A stretch of DNA of 64,000 bases from Echinococcus granulosus (taxonomy: Eukaryota; Platyhelminthes; Cestoda; Cyclophyllidea; Taeniidae). This document shows positions 36,401-49,900 of the stretch, piece by piece (position 1 is the first letter of the stretch; every line of letters begins with the position of its first letter). The stretch is from assembly GCF_000524195.1 (NCBI RefSeq), contig NW_020170447.1, positions 106,670 to 170,669 on the forward strand, in the 5' to 3' direction. A model generated the notes under the pieces. The model worked only from the letters and a program-made list of their open reading frames with translations, did not search any database and was not told the origin of the DNA. A program made the position numbers and the translations under genes.

Positions 36401-38890
36401 TGTTCCCTGAGTGGGTAGAAATGCACACCGATTCTGGCCGAAGAAGAGACAACACCTGGGGGTGAAGAGGGGTGGGAGGTTGCTATACGCCCCGATGGAA
36501 TTCCATTTTTCAGGATGAAATCACATGCACATACACAACTTTCAGCATACGATGATAAAATAATCAAAGATTGCCATGTTTGGTTGTTTCTCAAGACGGC
36601 CTATTATGTTTCCTGATGTAAGTTTAATTTAACAGTGATAAAAAAAGAATAGAGGATTTCACCCCCTCCCCCTCTCTCCTCGTCTCTTGATACTTGAGCT
36701 GCAAATTCTCCTACCCAATCAGCTGTGAAAACGATTTCTTTCTCTTGCTTTCAGTGCCAAGTGTTTACGACTTTTATCCATCAGTTCGTTTTTACCGCGT
36801 TCACTTAGCACAAAGTATTCATCTATCAGAAGAATTCAAAGTTGCCAATTTAATGTAGTACCTTGTGTCATCTCTCGTAAGACATCATGAAGCCTCATTT
36901 TAAGCGTACAGAAGATATGAGAGCTCACACGTACGGAAGAGGCACCTTGACACCAAGGTGGCGTTCGAACCCCGGAGAATGAACAGTTTGTAATACTAAA
37001 ACATGTCGTTAGGCTGCGTAATTTCCCTTTTTGTTGGGCAACATCTTAAGTGATTTCTGAGTTCAATTCTTTTCAGACTGTCAGGAGTCCTCCTGTGCAT
37101 CGTAATTAAACACAAGACGAGACTTAGGCTAGATCTACATCATGGAGAGAACGCTACTGATTGCATTGGTGGTAGTACACGCTGTCACTCTTGTTGGGAT
37201 CTCTCAATAGAGGATTCACTGCAAGGTGGGCTACAACAAGGAGGGGTTCATCTGGAAAGTATTCTGAAGGCTCTGAAATTTGTCCTCCATAAGTTGGGTG
37301 TCAATTACTTCGAGCAAAACTACCTCTCTTTGAGGAAGGGTGTACAAAGTCCAAGATTTCCTGTCTAATTCTAACCTTCTGAGGCCACTGATTTATTCAC
37401 AAACCAAGGTGTTCTCAAGGCACCGCATTAACGCCTTTTCGCTAAGCCCGTACGGGTGTTTTGACCCTAGCTACCTCATTTACGCCACAACACTCACATA
37501 CACGTACTCTCTTTCTCAGGTCACTTTGTGCCCTCATGCATTAATCATAGCCTCACCGGGGTCACATGACCCTCCCCCCCCATCCATCCCCCAGTGCGCC
37601 CGCAGTCACAATGACTCATTGGCGAGGTCAGCAGCGGTGTCCTTGGGAGGCCATTTCATGCCGTAGACCGAAATGCGGCTACCGCCCGTATAACATGCCC
37701 TCACCACCAGGTGGGCTTAGGGTAGGTGAAATCACTCCAAGTCAGCCGAATCATTTAGAGCCCCCGGTAAGAAGGAGCGGTGGTGATTAAGTTAGACCTC
37801 TATGTCATCTCCCCTGATCACGTTAACGGTGCTTGGTTTCAATGACCTCGCTACAAGTCATGCCGATAAGTCCGGATCCCTATGGTAATATTTTATTTAA
37901 GCGGTTGCCTGTGTTTGATGTCTCTGGATTTTCGCCCATAGCAATGTAGAATTGGCTCTCGACTTGGCTCTGGGCCTCCACTGTGTTAAACTAATCGGGT
38001 TTAAATAAATAATCCTTTATTCAGCAAACAAGTCTTGTTCGATTTCGCCTTTGCGATTTTTTTATTCTTTTTTTTTCATGACATTGCACAAGTATATAAA
38101 TTTACACAAAGAAAAGTATCACTTGTCATTTTTCCCATCACCCAGGAGCAGAGCTGTGGGAGATAAGTTTAAGAGAGGTGAAAGCATCACGCTGATTCCA
38201 TCATGTGACTTATTTTTTGTTAGTGTCCGGACTGACTTTAAAAACTTACCTTTGGACAGTTGTACTGCAGTTGAGCAACAGTGACATCTTGACTAGATTA
38301 CCTGACAGTTCTTTCTTCAAGAAATGGAAAGATGAGGCCTTATGGTAGTGGATTAAAAGGAGGAAAAGAAGACGTCAGTCCTTAGTTATAAAGACTAGGG
38401 TAATTAATGCATATTTTTTAATTCTACAGTGTCTGCATGATCTCCATTTCTCGACTTCCACACTATTCAAGTTAAACGGAAACATCAGCCCCTGGTGGTC
38501 CTCCCTTAAATACTTTAATGGTATTTGGTTTTCCACTGTCGCAAAACCATCCATGGGACAGACGAATCTGAGTCTTCATCTTTGACGTCCTCCATAGTCA
38601 CTTCACTTCATGCGTCAAAAGGCAGTTGGGAGCTTCAAAGATCTTTCACCAGAATTGATGCGAAGGTGGTGCCTTACGACAAATTCTTTTACCTCCTAAG
38701 AATTCGTACCTCTTTTCACCTCAGGGGTGGATGATACGTCAGTTCCCATGCGTTAAAGAAGTGGCCTAGTAGTAAAACCACCCAATCCAAAAATCTTAAG
38801 GGAGATGGTATCACAGAAATAGATTCCCCACCTTAACTGGTCGCTTATCTGGGTTATTTCGAGGCATCTGTAACCGAGGGTGGGACCTAA
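36401..38890. other. Intergenic; no gene recognised
   Basis: About 2.5 kb. Open frames at 37340-37666 and 37566-37790 (plus) overlap in different frames and show no known motif. A GTTCGAACCCC stretch near 36965 resembles the B-box of a tRNA gene, but no cloverleaf can be built around it. Nothing else stands out. Confidence 0.5.
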
Positions 38891-39752
38891 CCTCCAGGTG
38901 ACACCCAGGTAAGGATTGCATCCAGGCCCTATACTGATATTGTCAACGCATTTGACGCTAGTTTCGTTTTGCTATCGGTCACTGTGCGGAACTCAAGAAC
39001 TTTGATAACGCTTCTGTTGGAGGAGGTCACAGATTCAGCCTTCGAAAATAGACACCTCTCCTCCTATGAAGTCTTAACTAGGTATCCAGCCAGCCGACTC
39101 GGGATTTTTGGTCTCCTGAGGAGGGCTTAGCTCTCTGCCGCATCCATTTAAACACTCCCTTTATCCCTGAAGGTATCATAAAGCATACGTGTCTGAAAAC
39201 ACCTTTTTATTGGTGTAGCGGTGAACTTGGAGACCAATGGCTCAGCTCCATGCCACTAACCTGCTTGACGAATTGTGGGGGACTCGAAAAGCTTGTCCAT
39301 TTAGAGTATCATTCAAAAAAACACCGTTTCGTGGGCAGCGAATGGCATATGCTGATGTCGAGCACTACATGGTGATGAATTGGTCAGATTCTATTCAATG
39401 AGACCACTCAAAAGACATCCTCTCGGCTGACAGTTACGATCACATCAGTAGCCTTTCCAGCTCCACAGCCCTCGCTCGCATGAAACGCCACCGGGTGGGG
39501 CGCCTAATTTTATATATCCTACGAATGGGGGAAGAAGAGTCTTTCGGTGGACACGCTGAAGAGAGTCATTTGCAAGCGTTTACAATTTCGTTGGATACCT
39601 AAGTTGCTCTGAAATGGTTCAGGCGTACTAAAAAATTCTCATTGTCTAGGTTGGAACAGAGTTATAAGAACAGTAGAGGATTGTGTGGAAAAGAAAACGC
39701 AGTTCCCACTCTTTCGGGTCTATCGCCTTCCGGAATGTCGCCTACTTATTAA
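38891..39752 (+). pseudogene. Stop-poor stretch, possible decayed coding sequence of unknown type
   Basis: From 38891 to the TAG at 39128-39130 one plus frame is open for 79 codons without an ATG. From the ATG at 39237 a second frame runs to 39752 with only two internal stops (39399-39401 and 39600-39602) over 171 codons. The translated composition is protein-like, mixing acidic, basic and hydrophobic residues, with no simple repeats. No domain is recognised. It could be a degraded transposon gene, exons of an unknown gene with mis-set boundaries, or chance. Confidence 0.25.
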
Positions 39753-41719
39753 TTCTTCAAATTGTTTACTAAATAAGCTGAACTCTTTCATGAAATAAGG
39801 ATACAGAAAAAGGGAATAACCCAACTAGATGACTTGGGTGGAATTGAAATGGCAACGAATAATTGGAAGGTAAACCGAGCCCCAGTAAATGTTTATCGAA
39901 GAAGCAGTTAGCATATATTCACAACAACAGAACTTTTCCAAGCCCCTATTTTGACACGGGTGGCTACAGTGGTGGCAAATCCGAACCAAGCTTAGGCGTC
40001 TCAGAAGGAAGCCTTCCGTGGTAGATGGCTGAATGTGCAGAGATTCACCTCAGAGGGGTCGACCAAAACTACACCGTTTATGAGCTTCCATATTTGCCTT
40101 ACGGGGGTAGTCAGACGAGACCGGACTCGAAGGAGTTAGCAGCATCCTTTAAATAAAAGTTTACGCCGTTCCTATGACCGCAACGATTTATGGTCTTATC
40201 TAATGGCATAAAAACTTCTTCCACTCTAGCCCAGTTTTTCTACGAAACTTCCAAGGTAACTCAAATTTCCCTAGACTAAGAAGTTTAGCCTGTAGCAGTC
40301 AGTTCCATTCTCTTTCAAAAAATTATTATCCATGTGGGAGGGATAACCCCCTGGAGCTAGGAGGAAGAAAACGGAGGCTTTGAAGCCGATGAGGGTGCCT
40401 TTAACTGTGTATAGAAGTAAGGGAGTCTTTTACAGCCTTCCCATAGGCAAACATGGAGCTCCAGATCACCAGTCTCCCACGTTTTAGGGCAATGTCATGC
40501 TCTGCACAAGGTTTTTGTTCGATGAAATTATCCCGGCACCCTATACCTCTTGCCTCTATTATGACCGCACTCACTGGCGCCTAAGGGAAGATTTAGGCTG
40601 TGGATATCCAATTCTGCAAAAATTTTTCTTAAGAAGAGAAGGTGACAGACAGATGAGAAGCTGGACAATGCATTCTCCTCTACCCCTTCCTCCTCCTCCG
40701 CCATAGCTAGCTTTTTATGGTCTTTTTTCGTGTCATCTGATTATTTCTCGAATAGCTGACGCATCTCTGCCTCCGTGATGAGGGTGGTGAGTCAGTTGCT
40801 AGGACAGGAACAATCATTGTAATCACCAGCACCAGAAGCAGCATCAACACCGTCGGAAAGGTTCATGTTTGTTTGACCCTACAACGACATGGGTAAAGGC
40901 TAGTTGTGGGTCCCCAGGGGCATATTTAAAGCTAATTGCAACGGTAAATCTTCATCACTTTTTGGATGGCCATTGCAGCAGAGTTTCTGGGAACCAGAAG
41001 CATATATAAGTATCACATTAATCTCTAGCTACATGGCTATTTCTTACAAAAAAAGAAGTTGACTGCCAAGGGTGTACTGAATGCGATGTTTCGTTCTTGT
41101 GGGCTATTTTAGCTTTGACATTAAGAATCAGCGACTTGGTAAACAGACCCAAACTGAGATGGAGGTGGTGACACCAGTTGGCACCGGCACTGTTTGATCT
41201 GAGTTACTAATTCAACCGTATCGGTTGAGCGTACATTCCAAGAGTGGATGTGCCAGGCCAATTTAAACAAACTAGCGAGAGAATAGGAAAGCAATCATTC
41301 TGTCAAAGTCTTCATCCTCTTTTCTAACACAATGAAGAACAGTAGTGTATGCATATCCTCGAGAAGTGGGTCGGCTGTCCTTCAATGGTCCGTTGTTGGC
41401 ATCAACCCCTGGTACTGTCACCTACTTAGAAGAATAAATAATAAATTTGAGGAGGCCTTCATTGCAGTCAGATGATGGAGAAGACAGAGGCAAGAATGTA
41501 CTTATATAATATACTGAGCTCATGGAACTGGATCACGAGATCCTGTGACCCAGCAGAGTCCCCATCCCTAATATTGTTGGCGTAAAAAGCAGAAAAGGCG
41601 AAAAGGTGGTCTAAGACAATTGTACTGAAAGAGATGGATAATTGACAGCCACTTTCCAAACTGTATAGGGAGGAACATGGATTCGCAGACTGATAGGCCT
41701 TAAAACACATTGTCTGCCA
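39753..41719. other. Intergenic; no gene recognised
   Basis: About 2 kb. The minus frame at 41468-41776 (102 codons) partly overlaps the edge of family C copy 1 and is not recognised. The frame at 40497-40706 plus ends in a CTC-rich tract. No motif of note was seen. Confidence 0.45.
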
Positions 41720-42000
41720 TCCGTTTTCTGCATGTGGTTGAAATCGGGTTCGAGAGTAGCTCCGACTTTCACTCATGATACGCTAAATTTGACAAAAGGT
41801 TTTATTAACAAGTTACTTTCCAACCACTTTACTCAGTTAATAGCAATACGTAATTCTCCATCACCATCAGGAATTGGAGAGAAAAAGAGAGGAACTTTCT
41901 GAACGAGATGCACCCACCTTTGAGCGCTTCACCACCACAATCAAAATGTTTACGTAAAGCATACCTGAGCGATTAGCACAGGAAATGAGCTACCCATGGA
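41720..42000 (-). repeat. Dispersed repeat family C, copy 1
   Basis: The core at 41840-41985 aligns with 57630-57770 (same orientation), with shared plus-strand blocks GTAATTCTYCRTCACCATCAG, TTTCTGAACGAGATGCACCCA-like and ACAATCAWWWTGTTTACR. Weaker similarity extends down to about 41725. In the frame shared with copy 4 it would encode FDCGGEALKGG and a DGDGELR segment. It is decayed and unclassified. Confidence 0.7.
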
Positions 42001-45000
42001 ACAGCCACCGGTAGCGAGTAATACGAACCGACAATTGCAGTAGACAAGGCATTCCAAAAATTAATGAGGCATCACTTGCCTTGCCAGCCTTCGTTCTGCG
42101 GCCTTAACGACAGCGCGGAGAGTTCTCTTGAAAGGTGTTAGTCCTTCTGTCAGCTGACCACATAACATCCCCGAAAGCAACTCGTGCATTAGAAAGCTAC
42201 TCTCTCACCTAACACCGACCATTCCTGACGTCATATGAGAATTCTTGGTGTTATACCACCATTTGATAATCCCCCGGTGATCCATAAGTGTTGTATTTTC
42301 CACACTTTTATCGCCTGAGCGATTTTACTCCAGCCACCCCTCCCTTTCAACAGTGGTTTGAAGCCCTATTATTTGACGTTACCTGCGAACTCGTACGACG
42401 TACAACGACTACTAGGCATCGCTTCATGCATTTCCTCTAGTGATCCTCAAGAGGTAAATGTGGCACAGTGCACGAACTTCGCTGGGGATGGGAGACACCC
42501 CGCAGTGGTGAGTGGTGTACACTTGCCTGCCTACCTGTCCGTGTGGTCCGCTTTACTTCTACTGGTGCTTGTGTGTGGGTGCTGTTGTGGCCTTTGGGTG
42601 GTCTGGTCAGCAGAGCGCGATGGAAAGTGGGTCTAGGTCAGTCCATTACATACCCACACGCACACACAAAGTGCTGATGACTCATGACATGCTGGTCGTT
42701 ACCACCAACATGTCCACTCTCTCACACAAAAGAGGTGACTATGAGCCTTCTCTCCGAAGGCGACTTTTCCATTTAAGCCGTCAGAAGTAACTTCAGCCTG
42801 ATAGATATAATGTAAAGTTTGGGCAGAAAACTCCTGATCCCAATTTTTATGCCTGTCAAACGTTGTCCTTGGGCATGAATAGTCCCACCTTGAGCAACCA
42901 GGCGTGTTCACTTAATCACTTATATGGGAAGCATCGAAATGAGTAGTAGAACTTGTTCGTCCTGCACTTTTACCACCGCATTACCGGCAGTGATAGCTTG
43001 AGGGGCCAAGTGAAACACCACTTGATGAGTAACAACTAGTTTTTACCTTCATCTCATGTTGATTCCATGAACAACAGTGTTGTTTGGGCTTGTGGCATGT
43101 GGACAGTACCAGCGCCAGATCGTCAAACATACGCTGTCCTCTTTAGACAGATGCAGTTCCCGTAGTTCTTCATTGTGTCAGGCACTTGTCAAACTAGAAC
43201 AACACAATGATGTGCTGATCTGGTTGGCCTCCTTATCGTAATTAAGTAAGAAAGGAGGCTAACTTTGCAGAGGCGATTGTTTTCCGGACGCCATCTTGCT
43301 AAAACGTTTATTTCGGCTTGCACCTGGACAGCTGACTGTAGTTGATTTAGCAATGGGATGGAAGAGTGAAAGCGACACCTCACATTTATCACCAAAAGTT
43401 AAATCGTCTATCAGAAGGCGACATTTTACCTGCCAGAATGGGGCTTCTCAAGCACTTCTTTCGGCGATGCTTCGCGTTGCCGCTTGTACACGCTCACAGC
43501 ATGTAAATCAAATAACTTGCATCGTATTCTAATTTTTTGTCAGTCACCCTATTGGGTGAATAATTATTAACTACCAAGAAATGGAAAGACACTTTGACTT
43601 GACAATGGATGATGAATCATGTCTACTTTTGCATTAAGAATAAGCAGTCCGTCAAAGGTGGACTTTAGGATGCTGAGCCTACCCGTGGATACCACTCCCG
43701 GTTAGGAAGATGATGTAGAAAGCAGAATTAAACAGTTACCTTAATTACCGGAGGTTAGAATCACTGCCAATCAGTCAGTGTCATACACACCTAGTGGTTC
43801 TGAGGGTTTCTAGCACACTCTCCTGTCAAAGTCAATTTTTCCTCAACTCCACCAATCAGCTTTGGTTATTCGCTACCCTTCTTGAACCAGTGAGATTAAT
43901 GTCCACGTTACACCTTTATCTTGGCCTTTGCAGAAGTCTTTCTGATTGCCGTTGGAGATCTATCAGTCTAATTGGAGTCCTCCCTGAAGCCGTACTAGAG
44001 TTGTGACTGTTTGCATGGAGACTTCTTTTCAGCTTTCAGTGGGGCTAGATGGCTGTAGACGAGGCTGCGGAGCAAATATTAAAGCAATCGTTAAAGAATA
44101 TCAAATTACCACGTAGCCGCTCCTTCTTCGGGTGTCTGCCCTTCCCCTGCGTTCCCCATGTTAACTCATTCGCTTCCATTGCCACTATTTTTTCAGCGCT
44201 TTAACACCCACCCTTCTCTTGAAACAGTGACGCTATTCGCCGATTCCATTGTTTGCGAACTGAGCTGGCTTCGTAGTGCTCAATGTTGGACGAGGCACTA
44301 CAATGTGGGAATTTCACATGCCAGTCATTTGGTGGCGAAACATTTGCCTTCAATCAGAGCCATTTCACAGACCACAACTTGAATTGGTTTCTTGGACCTA
44401 AAATTGCACTTTTAATTCCTCCTTGCCGCGGCGTTCTCACTTCAGCGTCGCCTAGCCGTTTGTCCGAGTTTCTTTCAAAACTCCGGATATTAAAGGCCCC
44501 GAGAAGTTAAATAGAACCCTTACCAAACATCAGCCACTATAGTTGGAGCCTTCCCGGTAAAAACGCTTTCTAAAATTTTAAGCCTGATGATGGTTAGGGT
44601 CTGGGTTATGACGATCGAAATTCGGCCATACTGCGTTGAAGTGAATTGCTCCATCACTTCAATCACTCAACTTCCCCGCCTCCCATTTCAGGTCAATCGA
44701 CTAGCTAACCTTTCTATTCTAACAATCTGGTGTTTAGAAGTTGTCCCTCCTGGCCTTCTAAATATCGCCTTAACACACTAGGGTGTCGCTCGGACAGGAA
44801 CCCCGTTTCAGAGTCGACTACACACCGTCATTTAGAAGGTGATTTAAGTGTTCGCCAGAGCCCAAGTTTAATTACACTTTGTTTATGGCAGATGGCTCCA
44901 AGCCAGATGCAGTTGAATGGTCAGGTCATGCGGGACCCTAGTCACCCGTTCAGTTCCACCTCCCCCGCTCCGCTCCATTCCACGTTCTCATATTTATCAA

Positions 45001-46734
45001 GATTTTAAGGTGACTTTTGAGGTCAAAGGACCAGCGCTAAGACAGCTCTGGACCCCGGACGGTACGATCCATCCTGACATAATCCGTTAACTCAACAGAC
45101 GCCATAATTAATGTAAAATGCTACCCTCGGGAAATCGGCTTTTTGTAATCTAGCTATCGAGACGGTAGCCATGGACTGTAAGTGATCCTACCTCTGTCTT
45201 CCCTACGCTTCACTGGCCGTAAAGATTTACAGGTCAAGGGTCTGTTAAAACTGCATCAAGTTTTATCTTTGTTTAAGTGTGCATTTAACCGTGTGGGCTC
45301 CTCATTCTCCCCATATTGAACACCCTCCTTCGCCCACTTGAACGTTGGCTTATGACAACTTCAGGAAAGCTTCGAAAAGCTACGCTACAACTGCCACCAG
45401 TTTCAAGCGCTGCGGAACACATGGATCACATCAAGCCAGCAAGATGGCAGATGGACTTGGTACTACCATGGTTAAATTCGTTTTCCGTCTCTCGGGGAGT
45501 TTTAAAACACCTGGATGCTGTTCCGCCGATCTATTCAGAAGAGCGCCTACGTATATTTCAAACACAAGGCTTTTTGGTCCTACCGACTATGTCGAAGGTC
45601 TCTCAACTCCTCTCTGCGAGAGGGCTTCTTCCCTTCTCTTAGGCCTTGTACAATCTTTGAGGGTGATGGCCTCATTATTTGTTTAAATAACCGCCTATAT
45701 CACAAATCCTTTTTCGAAATTTTGCCCTCTGCTTGAGCTCAAACACAGATTGGAATGTTAATATCTTCTCGTCAAATTTTTTTGGAGGAAAACATGTGAT
45801 GTCCTAGAGAGATTGCCATGATGCAAAAGGCAGTCGGGTATGTCTACACCCAACCCCCTACCGCTAATCCATCTGAGGCTATACATCTCCACTTGTTATG
45901 TTTTTGTCAACAAAAAGGACATGACAGCGGCTTCACTTAACGTCCGTGCAGAAGTGGTTTGTAAATAGTCAAAAAATGTGCTAGAGCTAGTTGAAAATGA
46001 GATTAAAAACTCTTCGGCAAATCGGATAACGATATGGCGGTGGCCGCGACTATTTACGACAGCGCCTGCGTCTCAGACGCCTAAATAATGGTGGTCTGGT
46101 GGAGAGGGAGGAGAAGTAGCTGCCTTGGTTAAATTAATGCGACTGCATGTGTTGTGGGGATTCACAATTAAGAGTGCCTCCGAAAGTAAACATAAACTGA
46201 GGTTTCTTTCACTTTACGAGCTATTCATCACTAATTATTACAGGAGACCAAATGGAGTCGGTGTTGCGGAATCCTGTTTGTTTAAATTGTGCATCTATGA
46301 TGTGGCTGGAGGTGTAAATTGACATGAAAGGGCTCCACACAACCGGCAGACTAAGTGGTCAAGTAAACCTTGCGCGAAAACAAAACAAACGTCAAGACGG
46401 CTGGTAAACATGTCAGTATGTACATGGGAACCACTTTAAAGACGGAGGCATAGACGGCGGATGTTAAAAGCATCAATTTGGCACAGCTCATTTAGCTGAG
46501 ATAGATGTAGGTGGCCTATCACATCAGGTGATCAAAAAAAGAAATCTGTGCCGTTCCGATTTGTCTGGCTGAAACCTACATGCGATTGTTTGGATAAGGG
46601 CATTGCAAAATATTGACACACATCACCATTTCATCGGCACGGCGCCATTTACCGTGATCTCTGCCGTCTTTCGACTATGACTACTTCAAGTCAAACCCCA
46701 CACCATCAAATGTCGACATTATCAGTTGGTAGGC
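42001..46734. other. Intergenic; no gene recognised
   Basis: About 4.7 kb with several overlapping plus-strand frames (42358-42790, 44158-44510 and 45316-45736). The last is a GC-richer block open in two or three plus frames at once. None has a motif I recognise and no convincing exon chain could be made. Degenerate GT and CA stretches lie at about 42568-42582 and 42651-42668. Confidence 0.45.
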
Positions 46735-46995
46735 GTGATTCGAGTTTGCTTAGTCTATCCCGGCTTCAAAGTTGCAGGTGGGGAAGGCGGATGCTCGGCG
46801 AGTGGAATTTGCTGCGTGGTATTTAAAGGTGCGGTAGTGCGGAAGTGCTTCAAGTAAACAATTTGGTTGTAGTGATGAATCACTCAAAGGTGGGGGCATC
46901 TCACTCACGAAGGTCCTCTCTCTTCATCCCCTTCTGATGATAAGGAATTACGAGTTAGTGTTAACAGTAAAGTCTTATGAGGCAGATAGCTTGCG
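46735..46995 (+). repeat. Dispersed repeat family C, copy 2
   Basis: The plus strand carries GATGAATCACTCAAAGG followed by a CATCTCACTCACGAAGGTCC-like block and GATAAGGAATTACGAGTTAG. This matches the reverse complement of copy 4. The shared peptide reads DESLKGG, then an ELRVSVN-like segment after a frame change. Upstream similarity begins near a GATTCGAGTTTG stretch. Decay and frame changes show that it is not an active gene. Confidence 0.65.
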
Positions 46996-49900
46996 TGCTC
47001 TAGCATGAGAAAGGGTGATGCAATGTCATGGTGGTTGGGTCCACGAACAAAATCTCTGGAGAATCGTTCTCCACGTGTTTCGTTGCCATAAAACCACAGG
47101 AACTTATTTGTCTGCCTTGCGTCAGAACTCCAACCTTCACTGCCTTTTGTGTTGAAAGGTTAGTTTATGGTGATCCACCTGAATTTTTATTAAATCCATG
47201 TATTGCCCCAATACGCCTCGTCTCGTCCTGCCTCGGTCCAGGATTCTGTGGAGAGTTCAGTCAAACTCAGGAATTGGGCAAAATGCCAACCAACTGAAAA
47301 GAGTGCTTTGCATCTATCGCTCTGAGCCGCCATCTGTTTGGCCACTCCATCCCACCCACAGCTCACGAATATAAAGTCCATCCAACTTGCTAATTAGTGC
47401 AAGACTGTCTGGCTGCCTGACCGACTGACTTCAAAGACTCACGTAAAAGTGCGTCCACCGGAAACATGTGCTAGTCCTCTCGTTTTGACACACCACTTCC
47501 TCTTCCAGCTTCGCAGTCTCCCTCCACTTCGGCCAGCACCGCAGACCACTTAAAACGAATCAGCGCACCACCCAACAACCATGCCAGACAAGTATTCCAA
47601 TTCAAATGAATGCCATTGTTGTCCTACTAAATTAACTCCTTCGGCCAAAGTGAGTCATAGAAGTTTATGATAAATTGCCTTCTACAACTTAATCAAGTCT
47701 ACTGCTTCATCACAAAACGGCCCTCTCCTTTTCGTGTTTTTCGGCCAAACTTACGTCATGGATGAATTGCAACTGCACTCCTTAGACCAAACGAAGCAAC
47801 AACTTCACAGGTTTGGATGGTGAAATCTGCAGACTTCGTGTGGCACCTCTAACCTCTTGCATTTCGCCTCAACCAAGGTCACATGTACGCCGGTCCATTA
47901 CCTCTCAGTACTTTCATCCACGCCTGTTCCACCTTCTCTGTGGTTTTGGTGGCAGCTTTTGAAGGAGGAGAAGTGGACTCTAAACATGCTCGACTAAGAA
48001 ATTAGGTGATGTTACTGGACACCAAAAGATGGCTTGAAATGTCGAAAGGACGAATCCATCATCCACTGTTTCATCGCTCGAAATAAATTGAGTGATTGGT
48101 GGAGGTATGTCAAAGGCGTGTCATGGGCTCCTACTTTGTCGTCATCTGACTACCGCCAGTGTCATGTTGAGCAGTAACTTGCAGAAGGGACTGTATAACA
48201 AAATGAAGCTTGTTTTAAGTTTACGTGGCATGATATGAGCCTCTTCAAACACCCACCTGTTGTCCTCCACGTCGATGGCATTAAGCCCTGCCAACGCAAC
48301 ATCTATGCCACTATCTGGTGGCCATTCTGTAGGCTCATAAGTAGGCTACTTACAAGCTTGTGCGCATTATAGTATCCTTTTAAAGATTTTAAGCACAAAA
48401 CTGATAGAAGCTTTGGAAAACCCTTTATTCTAAATGTCACAGAAGGAAGGCCGCATGTGCGACGACACAACAGAAAGTTGCCTAGCCAGTAAATTAGTGG
48501 AACGAGATTAGTAAGGGCCGGAATCATCGCCTCATTGTGGCACGCCGCGCCCTTTTAACCGAACTCTACATTCTCCTTCCACTTCCGTCATCAACACATA
48601 CTACTTATAACATATCAGCACACCACATCGCAATCACATGTCAGAAAAAATAGTTCCACTCAAGCAAACAACATTGGTCTTTTGGGAGACCATCTTCTAG
48701 GGTATAAAGTCGGTCGAAATACTTCTGAGGGAAGAAAGATTTCCGAATATTTGGATTTTTTAATGATGCTTTTAGCCTTATTAAAAATTTACCCAATTTT
48801 GGAAATCAGAAACCCAGGCTGTCTGGGGTCATTCCAAAATTTCAAAAGCATGTCTGCATTTTCCTCATTTGTAGGTCAGAAGAGGTTGCCCGTCCATCTA
48901 TTCAGGTTTCAAATTTTCATTAATTTTGTACAGCCTTAACAAGGGCATAATCACGCACTAACTTCTTCCTCCTTTCCAGTAGTTTACTTCCCACTCTTTC
49001 TGCATCCGTGGTGGAATCACTCCACTGGATCAAAACATCTTGCTTCGTATATATACCGCCCCACTCCTCTCCACAGTCTACCACGCAACGTATTTCACTT
49101 GACTCAATTCAAACATTACCCCAGTCATTACACCCTGCTTCCCTACTCCTTCTCTCAGTTGTCATACCCTCAACAAATGCAGACTTTTTCCCCTTTCTTG
49201 CAAAGACTCACCATTGAACGCTCATCCGAGCACTGCTGCATTTATTCGCCTTTCGGTGGTGTGTGGTCCCACCACAGTGCCTCAGTCGAACGTACCGTCG
49301 AGGGGCAAATGTAGTCCACCATGAGGCTTGAATGTGCACGGTGGTGGTGGAGCTGTTCTGTGACAGAGTGCAATTCGGCTTAACCAGCCGTCTAGCCTGT
49401 GCTCACATCCCCTAAGCTAAGCATGTCAAGCCTGGTCCAATGTGGACATTGAGGAATAGAGTGATGAGCTTAAGAACGTCCTCGGAGGTGAGTGAGACGG
49501 CACTACGTGGTTGGCAGCGTGATGGGCTGTGTTGTCTACACAATTTACTCCTTGCTGAAAGTGCTGCCAATTTGACCGGAAAATAGGGGTGAGTTTAGCT
49601 TTTAAATGGAGCAAGTGGATCATTGAACCCATCTGTGCTACCATAACAAGACAGCTTTCACCTGGAGGGGGTTGCAGGAATCCGTCAAGGTCTAGCCCCT
49701 AGACATTTTTGTTGGAAATAGCGCAAAACACTCTATATTAGCCAGCAAAGTAGGTATACAGAAATGAGTGAAGAATACAAAGACTTAAGTCAGTAAGGCA
49801 TTCAGTAAAAGTAAACGCCAAAAAGGACAAAGATAGGAAATAAGTGTTCAAACCGCCGGAGAATCCTGCTATATGAGCGGCAGCTGCTGTGGCAGCCAGT

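Noticed and set aside
36950..36985. tRNA-like B-box (GTTCGAACCCC)
   Set aside because: The T stem does not pair properly and no acceptor, D or anticodon arms fit upstream.
39940..40150. Possible fourth copy of family B
   Set aside because: Only scattered short matches (a GGCTACAGTGGTGGC-like stretch and GAGATTCACCTCAGAGGGG), which do not keep the order and spacing of the other copies.
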